Assembly (NCBI GenBank): GCA_937871985.1
Contig: CALMPB010000271.1
Location: forward strand, 1 to 24,050
Source: an uncultured Burkholderiaceae bacterium
Lineage (GTDB): Bacteria > Pseudomonadota > Gammaproteobacteria > Burkholderiales > Burkholderiaceae
Reading direction: 5' to 3'
Length of the DNA stretch: 24,050 nt
Shown: one piece after another, positions 17,320 to 24,050 of the stretch
Position numbering within the stretch: the first letter of the stretch is position 1
Layout: the number at the start of each line of letters is the position of its first letter
Program-made: the position numbers and the translations under genes
The notes under the pieces: generated by a model
The model's database searches: none
Seen by the model: only the letters and a program-made list of their open reading frames with translations
Told to the model about the DNA's origin: nothing

Positions 17320-20300
17320 TGAGCAGCGTGTCCAAAGTGCTGAATGACGACGGCGCCCGCCGCGATGCGATCAGCCTCCATGATCGCTCGATCCTGGTCG
17401 AGGCTGGCGCGGGTTCGGGCAAGACCGCCGTCATGGCCGGCCGCATCGCCGCCATGCTGGCCGAAGGCGTCGCGCCGCGTTCCATCGCCGCCGTCACTTT
17501 CACCGAACTCGCCGCGAGCGAGCTGCTGTCTCGTGTCCGCGAGTTCGTCGCCGACCTTTCGGCCGGCACGATCGCGACCGAACTGCGCGTGGCGCTGCCC
17601 GATGGGCTGACCCAGACCCATCGCGACAATCTCGCCGCCGCCAGCGCCGCGATCGACGAAATCACCTGCTCGACCATCCACGGCTTCTGCCAGCGCCTGA
17701 TCAAACCCTATCCGGCGGAAGCCGACATCGATCCCGGCGCCGGTGTCATGGATCGCAACCAGGCCGATCTCACCTTCCTCGAAATTGTCGATGGCTGGCT
17801 GCGCGAACGCCTGTCCGGTGGCGAGGGCGGCATCCTGGCCGAGATGGTGCTGCACAGCCCCGGCGAGACCGTGGCGCTCATCCATAAGATCGCCGAGAAT
17901 CTGCGTCGCCGCCCCACGCTCGCGGCCCCGCCCGTCTCCCCGCTGGACGGACACCTGACGGCGTTCCGGCAGGCCGCAGCGGATTTCGCGGGCTTCATGG
18001 ATGGCGTGGCTGCGGCCGAGCCCGAAACGGTGACGATCGTCGAACGCCTAGCCGAAATGGCGACCGCCGTGGCGAACGGTCCCGATCCTGCGACGCCTGC
18101 CGGCCTCGTCCGGCTCCTGACCTCGCGTCCCCACCCGGACCTATGCACCAAGGCCGGCGCCTTCGCCTCCTACCGCAAGAAGGGCAAATGGGCCGCCGCA
18201 GCGAAGGAGGCTGGTCTTTCCAAGGCCGACGGCGATCGACTGAACGACGCCGCAGAGACCCACTACACCGCCTGCTGCGACGCCTGGGTCGTGCTCGTGC
18301 AAGCGGCAGCCGGCCATGCCCTGGCGGCGCTGATCGACGAAGCGCGTCCGATCCTGCAACGCTATCGCGACCACAAGCGCGCCAGCGCCCAGCTCGATTT
18401 CGACGATCTGATTTTCGCCGCGCGCGACTTGCTGCGCGACCATAATGCCGTGCGCCGGGCACTGGGGCAGCGTTTCGCTCATGTCCTCGTCGATGAGTTC
18501 CAGGACACCGATCCCCTGCAAACCGAAATCTTCTGGCGGTTGTGCGGCGAGCCGGTCGATGGCGATGACGACTGGCCCCGGTTTCAAATCCGGCCGGGCG
18601 CGCTCTTCCTGGTCGGCGACCCCAAGCAGGCGATCTATCGCTTCCGGGGCGCCGATGTCAGCGCCTATGTGCAGGCGCGCGACGCCTTCCGCGCCCAGGA
18701 CCCCGGCAGCCTCCTGTCGATCTCCACCAATTTCCGCTCCTGTTCCTCGATCCTCACCTTCGTCAACGAGCGCTTCGAGGCCGTGCTCTCGGCCGATGGG
18801 CAGCCGGGCTTTACCGCTCTCGACCCGTTTCATGACGACCGCGGCGGCCTGTGCGTGGCGGCCCTCGACATCGCCGTGGCCGACGAAAACGGCAAGGCCA
18901 GCGCCGAGCGGCAGCGTGACGCCGAAGCCGACGCCATCGCCGAGCTGTGCGCCCGGCTGATCGAAAGTCACCCCATTGTCGACCGTCGCAGCGGCTCGGA
19001 ACGTCCCTGCCAGCCGGGCGACATTGCCTTGCTGGCGCCGACCGGCGCGGAGCTGTGGCGTTACGAGGAAGCCCTGGAGCGCCGCGGCATCCCCGTGGCG
19101 ACCCAGGCCGGCAAGGGGCTGTTCCGCCGCCAGGAAATCCAAGATCTCATCGCGCTGACCCGCGTCCTGGCCGATCGCCGCGACACGCTCGCGCTCGGCG
19201 CGCTACTGCGCGGGCCTCTGGTCGGCCTCACCGAGGAAGACCTTCTGGACATCATCTGGGGGCTTCCACGTTCTGAGGAACGGCCGGATCGGATTCCGCG
19301 CCTTGATCTCAGCATCGATCCCGCTGTCATCGCGCACCCGCTCGCTCGCGAGGTCATCGAGCGGCTGCAATCGCTCTCCCGGCGCGGCAACAGCACGACC
19401 CCGCACGAGTTGCTCTCGCAAGCCGTGGACGTGATGCGCGTTCGTCCGCTCCTTCTCGAGCGCCATCGCGGCCAGGCAGAGCGCGCGCTCGCCAATGTCG
19501 ATCTCTATCTTAGCCTGTCGACAGGCTACGCCGTGCGCGGCCTGCGCGCCTTCGCCGAGGCGATGACAGCGGCGTGGTCCGACGAGGCGCGCGCCGTCGA
19601 GGGCCGGCCCGACGCGCAGGAGGAAGCGGTCGCGCTCTTCACCATGCACGCGGCCAAGGGGCTGGAATGGCCGATCGTCATTCCGGTCAACACCATGACC
19701 GGCGTCATGGCGCCCGAAAGCGCTATCATCGACCGCCAGACCGAGACTTTCTATTGCCCGGTTATGGGCGTCACGCCCGAAGGCTACGAAACCGCGCGCC
19801 AGGCGGAAAAGGAAGAGCTGGACCGCGAACGCATCCGGCTCTGGTATGTCGCGGCCACCCGCGCCCGCGAACTTCTCGTCCTCCCGCGGCTCGACACCAC
19901 GCCGTCTAAATCCGCCTGGATCGGTCTCGTCGATCTTTCGCTCGCCGACCTGCCCGGCCTGGACGTCTCCCACCTGCCTGCCGGCCTCACGGCCACAGGA
20001 GCGGGTGCGGACAACACCCAGACGCGCGCGAGTTTCGCCGCCGAAGCCGAACACATCGCCGCCGCGCAGACGCGGCTGACCTGGCTTGCGCCCAGCCGCG
20101 ACGAAAACGCCGCCGGGACCGTGCTGCTGGAAGAAGAAGCCGCGCTCTGGACGGGATCAGCCGACGACCAGCCTCCCGAGCTGGAAGCCGCCGCTTTCGT
20201 GCAGGGCGGCCGGGAACGCGGGCTGATCCTCCACAAACTGATGGAAGAGGTGCTGACCGGCGAAACCCCAGAGGCGGAAGCCGCCCTGACCGAACGGGCG

Positions 20301-20696
20301 GCCGACCTTATCCGCGCCCTCGGCCGCTCTTCGGTCGCCGACCCGGCGACGGGGCTGTCGGCTCAGGAACTGGCGGCCTGTGTCGCCCGGACCCTGGCCC
20401 TGCCCGACATCGCAGCCCTGCGGCCGGGTCTTCTGGCCGAATTTCCCGTCTATACCGCGCAGGCAACCGACGACATGGAAACCGTAACGGCCGGGATCGC
20501 CGACGCCCTGACCCTCACAGCCGACGGCCAACCCGCCGTCGTCGTGGACTGGAAAAGCGATGTGACGCCGGCGCCCAAGACGCTCGATCACTATCGCGCG
20601 CAGGTGCGGGCCTATCTCAACATGACCGGCGCCGAGCGCGGACTGATCGTGCTGATGACCTCGGAGCAGATTATTGAGGTTCAGGCCAGTGAATGA
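17319..20696 (+). CDS. AddA-like UvrD-family helicase-nuclease
   Basis: This SF1A helicase of about 1125 aa is fused to a C-terminal nuclease, the AddA/RecB layout. Motifs in order: Walker A EAGAGSGKTAVM (Lys35-Thr36), Ia AVTFTELAASEL, TCSTIHGFCQRL, motif II LVDEFQDTDPLQ (Asp392-Glu393), motif III LVGDPKQAIYRFRGAD, motif IV STNFRSCSSIL, motif V MHAAKGLEWPIVI, and motif VI WYVAATRARELLVL. The nuclease has GLILHKLMEEVL and VVVDWKSD (Asp1077-x-Lys1079) with a following QVRAYL. All catalytic residues expected are present. Two ATGs lie in tandem at 17316 and 17319; I chose 17319 because GGGAGG then stands seven bases away rather than four. It should unwind and cut DNA ends with its AddB-like partner. 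Confidence 0.92.
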   Translation: MSSVSKVLNDDGARRDAISLHDRSILVEAGAGSGKTAVMAGRIAAMLAEGVAPRSIAAVTFTELAASELLSRVREFVADLSAGTIATELRVALPDGLTQTHRDNLAAASAAIDEITCSTIHGFCQRLIKPYPAEADIDPGAGVMDRNQADLTFLEIVDGWLRERLSGGEGGILAEMVLHSPGETVALIHKIAENLRRRPTLAAPPVSPLDGHLTAFRQAAADFAGFMDGVAAAEPETVTIVERLAEMATAVANGPDPATPAGLVRLLTSRPHPDLCTKAGAFASYRKKGKWAAAAKEAGLSKADGDRLNDAAETHYTACCDAWVVLVQAAAGHALAALIDEARPILQRYRDHKRASAQLDFDDLIFAARDLLRDHNAVRRALGQRFAHVLVDEFQDTDPLQTEIFWRLCGEPVDGDDDWPRFQIRPGALFLVGDPKQAIYRFRGADVSAYVQARDAFRAQDPGSLLSISTNFRSCSSILTFVNERFEAVLSADGQPGFTALDPFHDDRGGLCVAALDIAVADENGKASAERQRDAEADAIAELCARLIESHPIVDRRSGSERPCQPGDIALLAPTGAELWRYEEALERRGIPVATQAGKGLFRRQEIQDLIALTRVLADRRDTLALGALLRGPLVGLTEEDLLDIIWGLPRSEERPDRIPRLDLSIDPAVIAHPLAREVIERLQSLSRRGNSTTPHELLSQAVDVMRVRPLLLERHRGQAERALANVDLYLSLSTGYAVRGLRAFAEAMTAAWSDEARAVEGRPDAQEEAVALFTMHAAKGLEWPIVIPVNTMTGVMAPESAIIDRQTETFYCPVMGVTPEGYETARQAEKEELDRERIRLWYVAATRARELLVLPRLDTTPSKSAWIGLVDLSLADLPGLDVSHLPAGLTATGAGADNTQTRASFAAEAEHIAAAQTRLTWLAPSRDENAAGTVLLEEEAALWTGSADDQPPELEAAAFVQGGRERGLILHKLMEEVLTGETPEAEAALTERAADLIRALGRSSVADPATGLSAQELAACVARTLALPDIAALRPGLLAEFPVYTAQATDDMETVTAGIADALTLTADGQPAVVVDWKSDVTPAPKTLDHYRAQVRAYLNMTGAERGLIVLMTSEQIIEVQASE

Positions 20697-20816
20697 ATTT
20701 CGCGACATAAAGGCATCAACTCGACCACCGAGAGTAAAAAATTAGAATCCTGATCTGGTTATTCTGGAATCTGGGCAACTGGCTTGCAAAGATGGATGTC
20801 CAAGGGGGGAACGGCT
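20697..20816 (+). other. Gap between AddA-like and HelD-like genes
   Basis: This 120-bp stretch is AT-richer than its flanks. It begins with a short sequence, TTCGCGACAT followed by AAAGGCATCA (20699-20718), that recurs beyond the HelD-like gene. I see no clear promoter or terminator in it. Confidence 0.4.
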
Positions 20817-23492
20817 TTGAGTTTGAGTTTCGACGAACGCGCCAGCGATATTGCACGAGAAGCTTTGGCCATCTTCGATCGCGTTGCGACAGGCGCAAGA
20901 GCGGAGTTGGGGCGGTTCAAGGGGCCGTCAGCCGAAAGCCTCGCCCCTCTGAATACACTAACCACCGAGAAGGCCGTCGCGAAACTCAATGAAATCGGCC
21001 GCGAGATGCTCAACGGTCACCAAATCCTTTCGCGCGAACCGGCTATCGCCAGGGTGATCGCGGCCGACGAATCTAACAAAATAACAACATTCTACATTTC
21101 CCGCTTCGCACCCTCGGGTTTGCTCGATGCCGGGGTGCGTTTTGCAAGTTACAACGCGCCAGTTGGCCGCCTCGCGTCGCTGCGTCCCGGCGGGTCTATC
21201 GATGTCCCGGGCGGCTCACTCGAAGTGGTGGAACGGACGGTGTTTCACACAGAAGCCCTGCCAGCCGGCTGGGACTCTCGGGACACGATATTCGAGGCTG
21301 ATGGCCAGAAAACCATCACTGTTGCCTCATTGCTTCGCCTGCTTTCTGAGCGCGATGCCCCTGCGGATGCGCTGGACGAGATCGAGCGGATGCTGAAGGC
21401 CGCTGAGGTTGACGATAACGTCACCATTGGGCGGAAGCGCGGAATCATCAACAAGATGCAGCTGCGCGATCAGGCGGTGCTGGATGAATATCAAGATGCA
21501 ATATTCCGATTATCGTTGGACTCGCAGCTTCTGATCCTTGGTCCTCCGGGCACAGGTAAAACGACAACGCTCATCCGTCGATTGGGACAAAAGCTCGACC
21601 CTCACGGCCTCAGTGACGATGAGCAGAGCTTGATCGACGCTTCGCCCTCGTCACTGCCGCACAGCCAAAGCTGGATCATGTTCACCCCAACTGATCTGCT
21701 AGGGCAATATCTGAAAGAGGCCTTCAACAGAAACAACGTGCCCGCGCCGGACCTCCGGATCAAAACGTGGATCGGACATCGGAAGGAGCTCGCGCGCAAT
21801 CACTTCTCAATTTTACGCACGGCGAATGGCGGCGGGCCCTTCATTCTGAAGGATAGCGCCGCCACCATCACCCCTGACGCCGTGCAATCACCGATCGAGT
21901 GGTTCGAGCAATTCCAAGCCAAGCAGAACAGTGACTTTTGGTCTGGTCTGGAGGGTGCTGCGGCAATTCTCGCGGCGGCCACGGACGCAGAAATCGCAAA
22001 GCTTGGCGATCGCCTCAGCGCCGCTATTCAGAGCGCCCAGATATCCTCCACTGCAAGCGGCATCTATGCTCTTGTCTCGCTAAGCGAAGACGTTCGCCGC
22101 GTCCTTGGTCGTGTTCGAGCAGACGTCGACGCCGTGCTCAAAGCTTCACTTTCTCGGGCACAGGTTGGGGCACGCGCGCAGGGCCAGAATTTCTTCGAGC
22201 AGTTGATAGCCTTTCTCGACACCCTGGATGACCAGACCGATCATGCCGACGACGATCTCGATGATGAGGAGGAAGAAGAGGAAGATCGTCCGACGAACAA
22301 ACCAGCAGCGGCGCAACGCGCCTATTATGCGGCCCTTCGATTGCAGGCACGCTCGAAGGCACGTCGTCGGTCAGCGAGCTCCCGCAGCGCGCTGGTTCTC
22401 GACTGGATTGGTGATCGGGGCTTAACCGACGCCGAGGCTAACGGATTGGCCGAACGATTGGGTTGGCAATTGTCCCTCAATCGCTTCAGCGCGCCAATCC
22501 GCCAGTATCTGAGCAAGGTTCCTGCTCGATATAGGCAGTTCCGGAGGAGTGAGCGCGGCGGGCGTTGGTATCCGGACGCGAACCCAGATCGCGACCTGCA
22601 TCCCCTAGAAGCAGACCTTGTCATTCTGGCCATGCTGCGCGCCGGAAACGAGTTGCTGGCAGACAATCGGGTGCGGCGGAACATTGAGCAATCCGCCTAT
22701 GAGCCCATTCGCGCGATGCGCGACATCCAGCGCAATCAGATTCTCGTCGACGAGGCGCCCGATTTCTCGCCGGTACAGCTCGCCTGCATGAGAGCGCTAG
22801 CGATCGAACCTATCGGGTCATTTTTTGCATGCGGCGATTTCAATCAGCGAATTACAGATTGGGGGAGCCGAAGCGAGGACAGTCTTCGGTGGGTTGAGCC
22901 ATCCCTCCAGATTCAAAGAGTTTCGATTGCCTACCGGCAAAGCCGTCAGCTTAACGATCTGGCTAAAGCGTTGGCGGACCCAACCAGCGGAAACCTTTCA
23001 GATGCTGATTTGCCGGAGGACGTGAACAACGATGCTGTATGCCCGGTGATGGCGTGTGGGCTTTCCGCGCCGGAAGATGTGGCCTTCTGGCTCAGTCAGC
23101 GCCTTTCCGAAATCGAGCGTTCAGTGTCCCCACGGCCGCTGCCTTCCATCGCGATTCTAGTGCACGAAGAAGCGGCTGTCCGCCCGATCACAGATGCCCT
23201 GAACGAGGTCATTGAAGATCAAAACCTTCATGCAGTCGCTTGCGTTGATGGGAAAATAATCGGTCGGGATGATGAGATCCGCGTATTTGATGTTCGTCAT
23301 ATCAAGGGGCTCGAGTTTGAAGCCGTTTTCTTCATAGGCGTTGACCGATTGGCGGCATCGGAACCGTCACTGTTTGAGCGCTATCTCTATGTCGGCGCGA
23401 CGCGCGCCGCGACATATCTAGGCATGTGTGCTGACGACGAGATCCCACCGTCATTGGATCGACTCAGCGCTCACTTTGGCGATCGCTGGTAG
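20817..23492 (+). CDS. SF1 helicase with HelD-like layout
   Basis: This 891-aa UvrD-like ATPase has Walker A LILGPPGTGKTTTLIRRL (Lys248), motif II VDEAPDFSPVQ (Asp645-Glu646), FFACGDFNQRITDWG as motif III, IAYRQSR as motif IV, HIKGLEFEAVFFIG as motif V, and RYLYVGATRAATYLG as motif VI. About 235 residues precede Walker A, including YISRFAPSGLLDAGVRFASY and NAPVGRLASLRPGG, reminiscent of the HelD N-terminal domain that contacts RNA polymerase; this is inference. A run of Asp/Glu covers about 472-492. I chose TTG at 20817 because AAGGGGGGA ends six bases upstream; the in-frame ATG at 20796 and TTG at 20784 lack a site. The gene is less GC-rich than the AddAB-like pair and stands 120 bp after it. 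Confidence 0.85.
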   Translation: MSLSFDERASDIAREALAIFDRVATGARAELGRFKGPSAESLAPLNTLTTEKAVAKLNEIGREMLNGHQILSREPAIARVIAADESNKITTFYISRFAPSGLLDAGVRFASYNAPVGRLASLRPGGSIDVPGGSLEVVERTVFHTEALPAGWDSRDTIFEADGQKTITVASLLRLLSERDAPADALDEIERMLKAAEVDDNVTIGRKRGIINKMQLRDQAVLDEYQDAIFRLSLDSQLLILGPPGTGKTTTLIRRLGQKLDPHGLSDDEQSLIDASPSSLPHSQSWIMFTPTDLLGQYLKEAFNRNNVPAPDLRIKTWIGHRKELARNHFSILRTANGGGPFILKDSAATITPDAVQSPIEWFEQFQAKQNSDFWSGLEGAAAILAAATDAEIAKLGDRLSAAIQSAQISSTASGIYALVSLSEDVRRVLGRVRADVDAVLKASLSRAQVGARAQGQNFFEQLIAFLDTLDDQTDHADDDLDDEEEEEEDRPTNKPAAAQRAYYAALRLQARSKARRRSASSRSALVLDWIGDRGLTDAEANGLAERLGWQLSLNRFSAPIRQYLSKVPARYRQFRRSERGGRWYPDANPDRDLHPLEADLVILAMLRAGNELLADNRVRRNIEQSAYEPIRAMRDIQRNQILVDEAPDFSPVQLACMRALAIEPIGSFFACGDFNQRITDWGSRSEDSLRWVEPSLQIQRVSIAYRQSRQLNDLAKALADPTSGNLSDADLPEDVNNDAVCPVMACGLSAPEDVAFWLSQRLSEIERSVSPRPLPSIAILVHEEAAVRPITDALNEVIEDQNLHAVACVDGKIIGRDDEIRVFDVRHIKGLEFEAVFFIGVDRLAASEPSLFERYLYVGATRAATYLGMCADDEIPPSLDRLSAHFGDRW

Positions 23493-23773
23493 TAGACTTC
23501 TCATTCCGATCAGTGCCGGGGTAAGCTGAGAATGTCAGATCATCGCATTCATCTTCGCGGCATCAATTAAAAGGCATCAGAGAAAGATGTCGTCACCAGC
23601 CTGGAAGACTTCGCCCACACCGAGAGACAGCGCACCCATCGGTTGAAAATCGCGGGCATTGTCCGATTTGCACGCCAGACCACGACATAGTTCTACGCTG
23701 GTAACTTTTGGCTTTCATTCGGCGTGATCTATCGCCTTCTATCCTTTCATGGAGACGGATGAAGGGATTTCAG
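23493..23773 (+). other. Intergenic stretch with a possible coding remnant
   Basis: No complete gene is visible in these 281 bp. After a TAA at 23568-23570 the same frame stays open for 39 codons to a TAG at 23688-23690, without a start codon. Its translation (for example DVVTSLEDFAHTERQRTHRL) looks protein-like, which suggests the tail of a lost gene. The region also holds the second copy of the short repeat found at 20699-20718. AAGGGA at 23762-23767 is the ribosome site of the following gene. I see no strong terminator for the HelD-like gene. Confidence 0.4.
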
Positions 23774-24050
23774 ATGAAGCCGCAAATCGAAACGGTCATG
23801 AGGCGCACCATCCGGCGCCACCAGCTTCGGGAAATAGTGCCTCTCGCCGACACCACGATCTATGACATGGAACAGCGCGGCGAATTTCCACAACGCTTCT
23901 ACCTCACCTCCCGCTGCGTGGTCTGGGATCTTTCCGAGGTCGAAGCCTGGTTGGAAGAACGGCGCCGCGTCTCACGCGCCAAGGCCGTGAAGCGCGCGCC
24001 CATTCCGGACGTCCAGCTCCGCAAGACCCGCCCCATCAAACATCCGGCTC
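23774..24050 (+). CDS. AlpA-family regulatory protein (3' partial)
   Basis: The frame opens with ATG at 23774 and runs off the window after 92 codons. It has an AAGGGA ribosome site six bases upstream. The sequence shows the AlpA/excisionase-type winged helix: TIRRHQLREIVPLADTTIYD, MEQRGEFPQRFYLTSRCVVW, then DLSEVEAWLEERR. The basic tail with KAVKRAPIPDVQLRKTRPIK is longer than in the shortest AlpA proteins. AlpA-type proteins act as small DNA-binding activators or directionality factors of integrases in prophages and ICEs. Its position at the end of the cargo zone fits an ICE regulatory module whose integrase would lie outside this window. Confidence 0.87.
   Translation, partial: MKPQIETVMRRTIRRHQLREIVPLADTTIYDMEQRGEFPQRFYLTSRCVVWDLSEVEAWLEERRRVSRAKAVKRAPIPDVQLRKTRPIKHPA

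Noticed and set aside
18141..19142. 333-codon minus-strand frame inside the AddA-like gene
   Set aside because: It lies antisense to conserved helicase motifs, has no recognisable domain, and is a codon-bias artefact.

Overview
The window looks like part of an integrative and conjugative element (ICE), or a similar mobile element, in an alphaproteobacterium. The evidence is GC-rich coding with strong G/C third positions, a P-type conjugation module with the order trbG-trbI-DUF2274, and an AlpA-type regulator at the far end. The style resembles ICEs of Sphingomonadales or Rhizobiales. I infer the taxon from gene order and codon use only; there is no rRNA marker.

Layout. (1) 2-2176, plus strand: the end of the trb mating-pair operon (trbG partial, trbI, a DUF2274 gene). 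(2) 2109-3068, minus: a LysR-type regulator that meets the DUF2274 gene tail to tail with a 68-bp overlap. (3) 3168-14365, minus: a compact six-gene operon plus one tiny ORF. In transcription order it reads WYL regulator, 33-codon ORF, DUF499 AAA+ ATPase, minimal PglZ-domain protein, DUF1156 DNA methyltransferase, 165-aa unknown protein, SNF2/RapA-like helicase. Almost every junction is a stop/start overlap or a gap of about 10 nt. This is a modification-based anti-phage defence locus of the BREX/Pgl/DISARM kind, but its gene content matches none of the canonical types I know. (4) 14366-14664: control region with a good minus-strand promoter, candidate operator repeats, and a possible 47-aa gene on the plus strand. 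(5) 14665-20696, plus: a translationally coupled AddB-like nuclease and AddA-like helicase-nuclease. (6) 20817-23492, plus: a third SF1 helicase with a HelD-like layout, in visibly less GC-rich DNA. (7) 23493-24050: a short intergenic stretch with a possible coding remnant, then the start of an AlpA-family regulator that runs off the window.

How it fits together. The trb genes build the conjugation channel. Between them and the AlpA module sits a cargo zone holding the defence operon and three DNA-processing enzymes. In the defence operon the methyltransferase presumably marks self DNA. The ATPase, PglZ protein and helicase would act on unmarked DNA, and the WYL protein would repress the operon through its own promoter. 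The AddAB-like pair may process DNA ends during ICE transfer or be a further defence layer; the sequence alone does not decide this.
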